Shown here: piece after piece, positions 1 through 6,700 of the stretch
Layout: the number at the start of each line of letters is the position of its first letter
How positions within the stretch are numbered: position 1 is the first letter of the stretch
DNA from: a virus
Length of the DNA: 23,285 nt
Reading direction: 5' to 3' (one strand)
Virus record (IMG/VR): IMGVR_UViG_3300020034_000182
Coordinates: 1 to 23,285 of that record
Program-made: the position numbers and the translations under genes
The notes under the pieces: generated by a model
Databases searched by the model: none
Seen by the model: only the letters and a program-made list of their open reading frames with translations
What the model was told of the DNA's origin: nothing

Positions 1-1
1 T

Positions 2-256
2 CGTGACCCGAACTTCCCCAACTGTTTTTCCGTGGAGGTAGCGTTCGTGTCGGCTCCCGGCGTCTTCGCGGTGGACGTGCAGGTAGCGGACACGGACGTG
101 GAGAAGTACTACACCACGAAGACGGCCGGAGTGATCAACGCGGTCAATGCCGGGTTCGTGGGACGCGTGGAACTCGTGGACGTCGTGGCCAAGTTCGTCC
201 GGCTGAAGATGACGGCGCGCGCCAACTCCGTGGCCTGCACGGCGAAGATTGTCTAG
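2..256 (+). CDS. Probable virion protein, C-terminal part (5' end outside window)
   Basis: The frame is open from the left edge (RDPNFPNCFSVEVAF...) to the TAG at 254-256, so this is the 3' end of a longer gene; the GTG at 32 is an internal codon rather than a convincing start. The visible 84 residues alternate hydrophobic and polar positions (VFAVDVQVADTD, VGRVELVDVVAKFVRLKM), which suggests an all-beta fold. Such small beta proteins are common among phage decoration, tail and baseplate components, and the downstream genes carry late-type motifs. No catalytic motif is visible. The virion role is inferred from fold type and context, not from a recognised family. Confidence 0.6.
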   Translation, partial: RDPNFPNCFSVEVAFVSAPGVFAVDVQVADTDVEKYYTTKTAGVINAVNAGFVGRVELVDVVAKFVRLKMTARANSVACTAKIV

Positions 257-261
257 GCCCC

Positions 262-828
262 GTGTCTGCACTCAATTGCACCTACGTGCGCATCCTGAAG
301 GGTGGACCGGGCTCGGGCCGGTACCCCAAGGGGAGTGGAGGGATCACCGGCTCGCCGGAGGCGGTCAAAGCTGTCTCCGCCCAGCTGGCGGGCGTACCCC
401 GCATTGTCTGGAACGAGCTGGGGAAGAAGCCCACCATTGACGTGGCGTCCTCGAAGGCGGCGGCAGCGGCGAAGATTGAAGCCTATCTCCTGAAGCACTA
501 CGGCATCACCGAGGTGCCCCCGATGAAGGGACTGGCGGATCTGGACCGCAGTCACATCCTGACGTTTGCGGTGCCGGTGAAGCCATCCAGTGATGACACC
601 GGGGAGAACGATGCGCTCGCGCAGCTGTCGCACCTGTTCCCGCATCGGTATGAGGGAGACGAGTGGAAGGCGACGTCACGCGGCACCCATGAATCCTTCA
701 CCGCGTCGTTTCTGCAAGTCTTCGGCACCCATCAGATGGACGAAGTACTGAGCATGACCAACCCGATCACGGCGGTGCTCGAACGGGGGCCGGTGGTGGA
801 TCTGTTCCGGAAGTGGGGCTGGCTATGA
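262..828 (+). CDS. Motif-bearing putative virion cargo protein (GGPGSGRYPKGSG N-terminus)
   Basis: 188 residues from GTG 262, five bases after the preceding stop; no clear Shine-Dalgarno is seen, and GTG 286 (in frame) is an alternative start. Residues 14-27 read GGPGSGRYPKGSGG, almost identical at protein and DNA level to residues 36-48 of the gene at 1753. The rest (Ala-rich helix around residues 65-75, then a region ending HESFTASFLQVFG) has no recognised enzyme motif. The segment HESFTASFLQVFG loosely resembles the third-ligand helix of the zincin encoded next door, but there is no HExxH. The first codons contain one copy of the 14-bp dispersed repeat. I do not recognise the function; cargo or head-associated protein is an inference from the shared motif. 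Confidence 0.7.
   Translation: MSALNCTYVRILKGGPGSGRYPKGSGGITGSPEAVKAVSAQLAGVPRIVWNELGKKPTIDVASSKAAAAAKIEAYLLKHYGITEVPPMKGLADLDRSHILTFAVPVKPSSDDTGENDALAQLSHLFPHRYEGDEWKATSRGTHESFTASFLQVFGTHQMDEVLSMTNPITAVLERGPVVDLFRKWGWL
267..280 (+). repeat. Dispersed 14-bp near-palindrome, copy 1
   Basis: TGCACTCAATTGCA, the C variant of TGCAMTCAATTGCA. It lies in the first codons of the gene at 262, starting at a third codon position. Next base C, as in the other C-variant copy at 11448. Confidence 0.8.
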
Positions 829-1760
829 GATTGGTCGGTACCCTGATGGACGGGACGCTCTGGTACCCGGACCCCAACGTGCGCATCCTGAAGTTCAACC
901 CGTATCACGGGAAGGGTGGCTTATTCGCCACCAAGGATGGCGGAAACACCATCACGGCGTCCGAGGGAGTGGATACCGATATTGCTCCCGTCACGGTGCC
1001 CCACACGCGGGCGTCGCTCGCGGATCATGCGACGGGGCTGGCCAACGCGGCGAAGGCTCGTACCGAGGTGCTGGCGGCGGGATTTCGTTTCGGCACTGCG
1101 CTCGACATGCCGAAGGAGATGCTGACGCAGATGCAGATCAAGCTCTCCGATACCGGCGCGGGGGCGACGCAGTACCACGTGGTGCAGGCGCAAGGCGTCA
1201 CAGCGGCGCTGAAGGACTTGATCACCAGCCCGCGCGCGAACCTCCGAGAGCTGCATCGCGGCATGCTGGCGTCCGTGCAAGTCATTCTGGCTGGATCGGA
1301 ACCTGACGGGGTGGTGATGACGGCGATCACGGGCGGTGGGACGGTGCAGCTGGTGATCAACACGAATCACCATGCGGAAGACTACGTGGGCCAGCCGTCG
1401 ATTGCCTATGCGGGGTTGGTCGGGGAGCAGGTGATCAAAGCCGGGGGATCGAAGGATCAAGCCCTCGCCGCCTCCGCGCGCGTCGCCGCCCTCCATGAAT
1501 TCGGGCATTTCTTCGACCGGCAGATGTCCAACTCCGGGGATGCGTCCAACTCGCTGTTGCTGGAGCTGAGCGAGAAGCTCAATGATAACGGTGAGGATGT
1601 CCCCAAGGTGCGGGCATGGCTCCAAACCAACATCAGCAAGTACGCGGGCTCGACTCCCGCCGATGCCTTCGCCGAAGTGTTCAGCATGGCGGTGTCCGGC
1701 CATCCCCTACCATCCGAGCTGACGGACTGGTGGGATGCGATACAAGGACCAGATGCCTAA
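825..1760 (+). CDS. Zincin-type metallopeptidase (HEFGH) with NPYH-type N-terminal motif
   Basis: 311 residues. ATG 825 is chosen because it forms an ATGA overlap with the previous stop; GTG 813 in the same frame is less likely. Residues 24-40 (FNPYHGKGGLFATKDGG) are the phage motif that recurs in this window. The C-terminal third is a zinc metallopeptidase: HEFGH at 224-228 supplies two His ligands and the catalytic Glu, and Glu284 in ADAFAEVF is the likely third ligand, as in gluzincins of the lethal-factor type. Such peptidases occur in phage head-associated polyvalent proteins. Possible roles are cleavage of virion proteins or, if packaged, of a host target. The catalytic motif is directly visible; the substrate is unknown. 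Confidence 0.8.
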   Translation: MRLVGTLMDGTLWYPDPNVRILKFNPYHGKGGLFATKDGGNTITASEGVDTDIAPVTVPHTRASLADHATGLANAAKARTEVLAAGFRFGTALDMPKEMLTQMQIKLSDTGAGATQYHVVQAQGVTAALKDLITSPRANLRELHRGMLASVQVILAGSEPDGVVMTAITGGGTVQLVINTNHHAEDYVGQPSIAYAGLVGEQVIKAGGSKDQALAASARVAALHEFGHFFDRQMSNSGDASNSLLLELSEKLNDNGEDVPKVRAWLQTNISKYAGSTPADAFAEVFSMAVSGHPLPSELTDWWDAIQGPDA

Positions 1761-2202
1761 GACAAGCTGGCTTGATGCCAAACCCAACGACTGGTTCAAC
1801 CTGCCCGGACCCTGTGGGCTGGACCGAGTGAAGCCGTCCTTCGCCACGGTGCTGAAGGGTGGCCCCGGCTCGGGCCGCTATCCCAAGGGGAGTGGCCGGG
1901 ATGCCGAGGGAGAAGTCACCCGGATCACCGGGCTCCTGAACGACGCCAAGACGGCCCACACCGCGTATGAGAAGAGTACCGGGGTGCCGGACAAGGCGTG
2001 GGCCAGCTGGTACGCAGGCCACATGGCCAAGGGGATGGGCATCTCACAGGCCCAGCTGACGCCGGTCATTGAAGATGCGGCCGGGAAGTTCCCCGGAGCC
2101 GACTGGCCCGAGCGGTATGCGGAGCACATCGTGGCCACCTTCGGGACGCGACGCACGCTGAAGCGAGACTTCGGGCACATGCTACGACTTGACAAACCGT
2201 AG
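1753..2202 (+). CDS. Small motif-bearing protein (GGPGSGRYPKGSG), putative cargo
   Basis: 149 residues from ATG 1753, preferred over ATG 1735 because AAGGA lies six bases upstream; it overlaps the previous gene by eight bases (ATGCCTAA). Residues 36-48 (GGPGSGRYPKGSG) repeat the motif of the gene at 262. The following ~100 residues look alpha-helical and end with WPERYAEHIVATFG, which resembles the Glu-bearing helix of the zincin at 825, but no HExxH is present. The function is not recognised. The last codons (RLDKP) also hold the -35 box of promoter P1. Third of three consecutive genes with an N-terminal linker-type motif. Confidence 0.72.
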   Translation: MPKTSWLDAKPNDWFNLPGPCGLDRVKPSFATVLKGGPGSGRYPKGSGRDAEGEVTRITGLLNDAKTAHTAYEKSTGVPDKAWASWYAGHMAKGMGISQAQLTPVIEDAAGKFPGADWPERYAEHIVATFGTRRTLKRDFGHMLRLDKP

Positions 2203-2217
2203 AGCGTGTGTTATCCT
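2189..2217 (+). promoter_or_regulatory. Sigma-70 promoter P1
   Basis: TTGACA at 2189-2194, 17-bp spacer, TATCCT at 2212-2217. The -35 lies inside the 3' end of the gene at 1753. It stands in tandem with P2 about 74 bp downstream, so the gene at 2329 has two promoters. Confidence 0.8.
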
Positions 2218-2262
2218 ACGAGGATGAGCCACTTCCAGCGGGTGAGCTGTTCAACAGAGGGC

Positions 2263-2290
2263 TTGACAAACGCTGGGACTGTGGTAGACT
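2263..2290 (+). promoter_or_regulatory. Sigma-70 promoter P2
   Basis: TTGACA at 2263-2268 (followed by AA as in its siblings), 16-bp spacer, TAGACT at 2285-2290. The leader box follows at 2311, so this is probably the main promoter of the gene at 2329. Confidence 0.8.
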
Positions 2291-2310
2291 ACTAGCACGT
2301 TCAGCGAATC

Positions 2311-2322
2311 TCAATGGAGTGA
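2311..2322 (+). promoter_or_regulatory. Conserved leader box and RBS (TCAATGGAGTGA)
   Basis: TCAATGGAGTGA sits 20 bp after the P2 -10 box and 6 bp before ATG 2329. It contains the Shine-Dalgarno GGAG and the string AUGGA, which fits the ANGGA core bound by CsrA proteins. The box recurs, exactly or nearly so, behind five other promoters here. Confidence 0.75.
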
Positions 2323-2328
2323 GGTTAC

Positions 2329-4326
2329 ATGACATTCTTTCCTTTCGGACTCGGCGACACGGTGGACGCCACGCATCCAGCGGTCTCAGCCAATGTGCTC
2401 GGGGGCAAGGGGGCAGGGTTGGTGTGGATGGCGTCGCAGGGTGTGCCGGTCCCTCCGGGGTTCGTCATCCCGGTCTCCGTGTGGGCCGACTACGACAAGG
2501 CTCCGAAGACCACGATGAAGGCCATCGCGAAGCTCTTGCCGGAGTATCTGGCGAAGCTCGACGCGCACTTCGGCTACCTCCCCCTCTTGTCGGTGCGGTC
2601 AGGATCACGCGTGAGCTGCCCCGGCATGATGGACACGATTCTCAACGTCGGGCTCGATGCGACCACGCAGGATAGCTGGTGTGGACGGCTGGGCACGGAG
2701 TGCTACGCCAACAGTCTCCATCGACTGGTGGTCATGTATGGCTCGGTGGTGAAGGGGATTCGGCGACAGGAGCTGGACTCGAATCTCATGTCCGCCATGG
2801 CTGCGTATACACGGGAGACCGGGGAAGCGGAGTTCCCCTCGGCGCTCGTGCAATTGCTCGGAGCCATCGAAGCGGTGTTCAAGTCGTGGGATAACGACCG
2901 GGCGAAGGTCTACCGCAAGCTGCACAGCATCCCGCGCGAGTGGGGCACGGCAGTGACGGTGCAGGCGATGGTCTTCGGCAACCTGAATGATCAGAGCGGC
3001 ACGGGGGTGCTGTTCACGCGCAACCCGGATACGGGCGGGGCGCTGGTGACGGGCGAGTTTCTCATCAACGCGCAAGGCGAAGATGTGGTGGCCGGGACGC
3101 GGACCCCGGTCCCGCTCGAAGAGATGAAGGCGTGGAACCCGGCCGTCTACGACGAGCTGTTGAACCACGTGATTGGGCTGGAGAACCTCAAAAAGGACGT
3201 GCAAGACGTCGAATTCACGGTGCAGGATGGCAAGCTGTATCTGCTTCAGACCCGCACGGCGAAGCGGAGTGCCACGGCGGCGATGAAGATCGCGCTCGAC
3301 ATGCACACGCAGGGGCTGATTGACGCCAAGACGGCGGTCAGTCGGGTGACCATTCGCCAGTTCGATCAGGCGCAAATGGCGCATCTGGACCCGAAGTTCA
3401 CGAAGCCTGCCGCGTTCACGGGTATCGGAGCGAGTGGCGGCATGGTGTCGGGCACCCCGGTGTTCACGAAGGAAGATGCAATCAATTGCAAAGAGCCTTG
3501 CATCCTCATCACGGCAGAGACCACGCCGGATGACATCGAAGGCATGCACGCCGCCGCTGGGGTCATCACGATGGTGGGTGGGCTCACGAGTCACGCAGCG
3601 GTGGTGGCGCGGGGTTTCGACCGGGCCTGCATCGTCGGGGTGGGGCAGTCGGTGGACGCGTTCAAGGACGTCGAGACGGTGAGTATGGACGGCACCACGG
3701 GGCGCATCTGGACCGAAGCGGTGCCCATCGTCGGCGGACAGACCAACGGGCTCATCTCGGCGTTCAGTGCGCTGGTGTTCGAGGCTCTCGGGGCGGTGCC
3801 TGTCATCACGGCGGCTCCGGAGGGACCGTTGCCGGAAGCGTTGCTCTACCTCGGGGCGCAGGTGCTGAATCCGGAAGCAGCGGTGCAGGTGATTGCCGAC
3901 ACGCTGAAGAAGGTGGACCGCCTGTATCTGGATCTGACGCCTGCCACCGGGAGTGTGGAAGCGGAGTATCTGGAGATTGTCGCGGCGCACAACCCGGCCC
4001 AGTATGTGCTGGATTTGCTGGCCATGTGGGTCAACAAAGCGGCGCTGGGGAAGCTGGTGCTCATCGAAACGAATAAGACGGGGCTGAAGACGGACTTGCC
4101 GGTCGTGCGGACGGCGACGAATTTGCGCGATGTCGTGCTGGCGCAGACCGAAGTGATTGCGAACGAGGTCGGCATGGCTGACCCCGCGATGGCCAAAGTG
4201 CTGGCGTGGAAGAAAGCCGAGGGGGTCTCGGTCGTGTCGGTCGGGGCCTACACCGCAGGCAGCAAGTCGGTCGTCTCGGTCTCACAGGCTCTGCAAGTGT
4301 TGGCGGAGGCGGAGGGAGGCCAGTAA
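2329..4326 (+). CDS. Pyruvate phosphate dikinase-like protein lacking the C-terminal barrel
   Basis: 665 residues; PPDK is usually about 870-900. Residues 1-320 match the ATP-grasp nucleotide-binding part of PPDK: GGKGAGL near 26, VPPGFVIP near 41, SVRSGSRVSCPGMMDTILN near 87, then VLFTRNPDTGG and LYLLQTRTAKRSA. Residues 340-455 are the swivelling phosphohistidine domain, with GGLTSHAAVVARG carrying the probable phospho-acceptor His422. The PEP/pyruvate TIM barrel is absent; about 195 unrelated residues replace it. In PPDK the first two domains use ATP and Pi to phosphorylate the histidine. Here ordinary PEP formation should not be possible, so a different acceptor or a host PPDK/PEP-synthase interaction is likely (inference). 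Start ATG 2329 has GGAG nine bases upstream; P1/P2 drive it. Confidence 0.87.
   Translation: MTFFPFGLGDTVDATHPAVSANVLGGKGAGLVWMASQGVPVPPGFVIPVSVWADYDKAPKTTMKAIAKLLPEYLAKLDAHFGYLPLLSVRSGSRVSCPGMMDTILNVGLDATTQDSWCGRLGTECYANSLHRLVVMYGSVVKGIRRQELDSNLMSAMAAYTRETGEAEFPSALVQLLGAIEAVFKSWDNDRAKVYRKLHSIPREWGTAVTVQAMVFGNLNDQSGTGVLFTRNPDTGGALVTGEFLINAQGEDVVAGTRTPVPLEEMKAWNPAVYDELLNHVIGLENLKKDVQDVEFTVQDGKLYLLQTRTAKRSATAAMKIALDMHTQGLIDAKTAVSRVTIRQFDQAQMAHLDPKFTKPAAFTGIGASGGMVSGTPVFTKEDAINCKEPCILITAETTPDDIEGMHAAAGVITMVGGLTSHAAVVARGFDRACIVGVGQSVDAFKDVETVSMDGTTGRIWTEAVPIVGGQTNGLISAFSALVFEALGAVPVITAAPEGPLPEALLYLGAQVLNPEAAVQVIADTLKKVDRLYLDLTPATGSVEAEYLEIVAAHNPAQYVLDLLAMWVNKAALGKLVLIETNKTGLKTDLPVVRTATNLRDVVLAQTEVIANEVGMADPAMAKVLAWKKAEGVSVVSVGAYTAGSKSVVSVSQALQVLAEAEGGQ
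3477..3490 (+). repeat. Dispersed 14-bp near-palindrome, copy 2
   Basis: TGCAATCAATTGCA, exact consensus, inside the PPDK-like gene, starting at a third codon position. 3210 bp after copy 1. Confidence 0.85.
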
Positions 4327-4632
4327 ATGGCGTTGTCCATCGGGGTGTCGGTTGGGAGTAAGATTGATGTGGGGGGCCATCTCTTGCAAGTCAAGGAGAT
4401 AGCCCCTCACAATCTGATCGTCATCTCCATCGACAAGGGGGAGGATATGGTGATCAGCGAGCTATCGCGCACCGAGATTCTCCCCACCGTGTTTGTGTTC
4501 GTTGGTGTCGGACAATCGGGGGGTGGGAACCGGCTGGCCTTCGAGGCTCCGAAGACGATTCGGATCAATCGTGTCGAAGACACCCGAGGGACACCGCAAG
4601 GGAGGCCAAAAAGCCATGAAAATAAGCAGTGA
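4327..4632 (+). CDS. CsrA-like RNA-binding protein with an internal insertion
   Basis: 101 residues, starting directly after the TAA of the PPDK-like gene with GGAGGGAGG upstream. Residues 3-25 (VGSKIDVGGHLLQVKEI) match the first half of CsrA (RxVGExIxIGxxVxVxVLGV), and residues 56-85 (FVFVGVGQ...RLAFEAPKTIRINRVE) match the second half (RLGIxAPKEVxVHREE). Arg82 sits at the position of the RNA-contacting Arg44 of E. coli CsrA. About 30 residues are inserted between the halves. CsrA dimers bind GGA in mRNA leaders, often over the Shine-Dalgarno, and block or stabilise translation. The phage's own leader boxes contain AUGGA and are plausible targets. The family call rests on pattern similarity, and the insertion is unusual. 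Confidence 0.6.
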   Translation: MALSIGVSVGSKIDVGGHLLQVKEIAPHNLIVISIDKGEDMVISELSRTEILPTVFVFVGVGQSGGGNRLAFEAPKTIRINRVEDTRGTPQGRPKSHENKQ

Positions 4633-4942
4633 GAAGGTGCTGCGCATTCTGACGGCGGAAGGCATCTCGGTCGAAGAGCTGGCCTACATGGTGGAGCACG
4701 CCGCCATCACGAGTATTGACGGGTGCAATCGCCGGTATCACCAGTGGGCGTTTCGGGTGGAGGGAGCGGTGCTGTTGGACATGCGGTACGCCCAGCTGAT
4801 GTCGGTCGGTCGGGGTCACGCGTGGCAGACCGAAGAGCATGAGCCCTGTCTCGGCGACGGGTGCCGGGAGTGCGGGTGGGTCGGGGAAGTCCTGCGCGGG
4901 ATTGAAGACACGACGCAGACCGCCATAGACTTGACAAATTAG
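4616..4942 (+). CDS. Small conserved phage protein with Cys-rich HExC...GCxxCGW motif
   Basis: 108 residues from ATG 4616, which overlaps the preceding gene by 17 bases and has GGAGG ten bases upstream; the longer frame from 4493 is mostly a shadow of the CsrA-like gene. The N-terminus (SSEKVLRILTAEGISVEELAYMVEH) is a likely helix pair. The C-terminal HEPCLGDGCRECGWVG has Cys78, Cys83 and Cys86 plus a nearby His, a likely zinc site of a type I recall from small phage proteins annotated only as hypothetical. No function is assigned. Its final codons (DLTN-stop) contain the -35 box of promoter P3. Confidence 0.75.
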   Translation: MKISSEKVLRILTAEGISVEELAYMVEHAAITSIDGCNRRYHQWAFRVEGAVLLDMRYAQLMSVGRGHAWQTEEHEPCLGDGCRECGWVGEVLRGIEDTTQTAIDLTN

Positions 4943-4960
4943 GCCAATGCGTGATACCCT
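4931..4960 (+). promoter_or_regulatory. Sigma-70 promoter P3
   Basis: TTGACA at 4931-4936, 18-bp spacer, TACCCT at 4955-4960 (GATACC at 4953 is the alternative). The -10 is the weakest of the set. The -35 overlaps the last codons of the preceding gene. Confidence 0.7.
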
Positions 4961-4976
4961 TCAGGTCTCAGCATAT

Positions 4977-4987
4977 TCAAGGAGTGA
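4977..4987 (+). promoter_or_regulatory. Leader box variant (TCAAGGAGTGA)
   Basis: The same leader box as at 2311 but one T shorter, which changes AUGGA to AAGGA; this still fits the ANGGA pattern. It supplies the Shine-Dalgarno for ATG 4988/4991. Confidence 0.65.
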
Positions 4988-4990
4988 ATG

Positions 4991-5557
4991 ATGGCGAAGG
5001 GAACCCTTCAGATACCGTTGACGGGACGTCAGCACTTTGTCGTGACCGGTGGCCCGTTTCGCGAGTGCCCGGACACGATGTGGGGCGTCAAAATGGCGGC
5101 GGAAATCGAGAAGCCCTGCGCGGTCGATATCCCGACGCGAGACTTTCACGTGCCGGATCGGCTCCTCCTGTATCGCGGGCTCGAAAAGGCCGTCGATCTG
5201 GTGCTGGCCGGTGATCCGATCTACGTCGGCTGCATGGGGGGCATCGGCCGCACGGGGCTGTTCCTCGCTATCCTCGCCAAGGCGTTTGGAGTGAAGCAGC
5301 CGGTCAAATTCGTGCGGGCGGGCTACTATGCTCACGCGGTGGAGACCCCCGAGCAGCAGACGTATGTGAAGGCGTTCAAGGTCAACCCGCGTGTCCGGGC
5401 GAAGATCAAGCAGGCGCGGCGACAGGCTAGGTGGTATTTCTGGACCCCGGTGTTCTGGAAGTCGAACCTCACGCGGCTGCCGGAGGAGAAGGTCATCACC
5501 CGCGAGAACCACGACGATCCGATTGACGGGGTGATTGAGCAGCTCGAACGGTCGTAG
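4991..5557 (+). CDS. Protein tyrosine/dual-specificity phosphatase-like protein 1
   Basis: 188 residues. Two ATGs lie side by side (4988, 4991); 4991 has better spacing from GGAG. YVGCMGGIGRTG gives the Cys-x5-Arg phosphatase loop with nucleophile Cys81 and Arg87, followed by the usual helix. An upstream Asp (in AVDIPTRDFHVPD) may act as general acid. The enzyme class removes phosphate from Tyr, Ser/Thr or small molecules through a phosphocysteine intermediate. The C-terminal 70 residues are basic (KIKQARRQARWYF) and could bind nucleic acid or membrane. A second, divergent copy lies at 6700, and both sit near the phosphohistidine protein at 2329. Driven by P3. The substrate is unknown. Confidence 0.82.
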   Translation: MAKGTLQIPLTGRQHFVVTGGPFRECPDTMWGVKMAAEIEKPCAVDIPTRDFHVPDRLLLYRGLEKAVDLVLAGDPIYVGCMGGIGRTGLFLAILAKAFGVKQPVKFVRAGYYAHAVETPEQQTYVKAFKVNPRVRAKIKQARRQARWYFWTPVFWKSNLTRLPEEKVITRENHDDPIDGVIEQLERS

Positions 5558-5560
5558 GAG

Positions 5561-5589
5561 TTGACAAACCGACCGAGGTGAGCTATACT
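5561..5589 (+). promoter_or_regulatory. Sigma-70 promoter P4
   Basis: TTGACA at 5561-5566, 17-bp spacer, TATACT at 5584-5589. Close to consensus; it begins three bases after the TAG of the preceding gene. Confidence 0.85.
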
Positions 5590-5605
5590 CATCGCACGTG
5601 CTACC

Positions 5606-5617
5606 TCAATGGAGTGA
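5606..5617 (+). promoter_or_regulatory. Conserved leader box and RBS (TCAATGGAGTGA)
   Basis: Exact copy of the leader box, six bases before ATG 5624, with GGAG as Shine-Dalgarno. Confidence 0.75.
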
Positions 5618-5623
5618 GAACAC

Positions 5624-6700
5624 ATGAAGTATCTTCCGTCCAACACGCTTGCGCACTTCAACGCGGCTCCACAGGTCCAGCGGCTGGATGTGTCCCTGTT
5701 GCCGACGTCCGTCTTCAGTGCCGCAACCGTGAAGTATCGGGAGTCGTGCGGGCAGACGTTGCCCAATGATGACGCCATCACGTTCTATGCGCTGAACCAT
5801 GTCGCGTCGCTGGTGCGGAAGTCCTTCACGTCGAATGAGCCCTTGCCCGACTGGGCACAGCACATTATGGCGGAATACACGACCGCCACGATGGCGCAGG
5901 GGAAGCGGATGCTCCACTACATTCTGAGCATCACGACTCGCGAGATGCGCCACCTTCGCGCGCCCCACACGTCGGTGACGGCGTGGAAGGCGATTGAGAA
6001 GGCCGGTGGGCAGGCGATGGTGGACTTCATCAAGGACGTGGCCAGTAACGGCGACGAAGAGACGGCGGTCGGCAAATACATGCACTATCCGCCACAGGTG
6101 GGGGTCGGGGCCTTCACGGCGGGCTTGGCTGCCGCGTTTCGGAAGGGCAGCTTTGCGGGCAGCTTTGGGGGCATCCCGTGGGCGGAGGTCGCGGAGGCGC
6201 TCTCCAGCATGGTGCATGGCACGACGTCGATGGAGATGCTGGTGGATACTGGGTATACGCTGGCCCATAACAACGGCCCCATCTTCAACAAGGGGATGAT
6301 GTATCTGCATCACACCCCGCTGTTGCTCATGATTCTGGATGTGCAGCGGTCGGGTCAGATGCCTGACTTGCTGTTGGACCCGGCGACGCCGCCCAACATC
6401 AACAAGGTGGGCGCGGCCATTAACGGCATCCACCTGATTCAAAATGTCCGGCCCGGTGAGTTCAAGGGCTGGGTGGACTGGCATCTCGTGGATGCGATGC
6501 GTCCGGAGGCCGAGAAGAAGCTGGACCCGTCGAAGTATGCGCAGCAGATGGCCGCACAGCTCAAGGCGCATCCGACGCTGACTCCGGCCGTGCTGAAGAA
6601 GGTCACGAAGTTCATCGGAGGCAAGAAGGTCAAGGTCACTGGGACGTGGGAAGTGTTCCCCGGCCAATCCGTCGAGACATACGAAAGGATCGGTGCGTGA
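5624..6700 (+). CDS. Conserved phage protein of unknown function, 358 residues
   Basis: Starts at ATG 5624 behind promoter P4 and a perfect leader box; it ends in a TGATG overlap with the phosphatase at 6700, so the two are co-translated. The protein looks mostly helical, with a Gly/Ala-rich patch around residues 160-190 and the string HNNGPIFNKGMMYLHHTPLLLMILDVQRSGQ around 220-245, which I recall only from uncharacterised phage proteins. There is no signal peptide, no clear transmembrane span and no nucleotide-binding motif. The clustered His residues (HNNG, LHHT) could bind metal, but this is speculative. Coupling to the phosphatase suggests a functional link. Confidence 0.8.
   Translation: MKYLPSNTLAHFNAAPQVQRLDVSLLPTSVFSAATVKYRESCGQTLPNDDAITFYALNHVASLVRKSFTSNEPLPDWAQHIMAEYTTATMAQGKRMLHYILSITTREMRHLRAPHTSVTAWKAIEKAGGQAMVDFIKDVASNGDEETAVGKYMHYPPQVGVGAFTAGLAAAFRKGSFAGSFGGIPWAEVAEALSSMVHGTTSMEMLVDTGYTLAHNNGPIFNKGMMYLHHTPLLLMILDVQRSGQMPDLLLDPATPPNINKVGAAINGIHLIQNVRPGEFKGWVDWHLVDAMRPEAEKKLDPSKYAQQMAAQLKAHPTLTPAVLKKVTKFIGGKKVKVTGTWEVFPGQSVETYERIGA

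Noticed and set aside
2208-2675. + strand ORF of 155 codons starting between P1 and P2
   Set aside because: Mostly an out-of-frame reading of the PPDK-like gene; no ribosome site. Its first codons lie in the tandem promoter region.
2849-2862. TGCAATTGCTCGGA as a further dispersed-repeat copy
   Set aside because: Only 11 of 14 bases match the inverted form and it breaks the spacing and orientation pattern.
2605-3990. 461-codon minus-strand ORF opposite the PPDK-like gene
   Set aside because: Arg/His-rich composition typical of the antisense of GC-rich genes, no motif, no minus-strand promoter or ribosome site; the + strand gene has clear domains.
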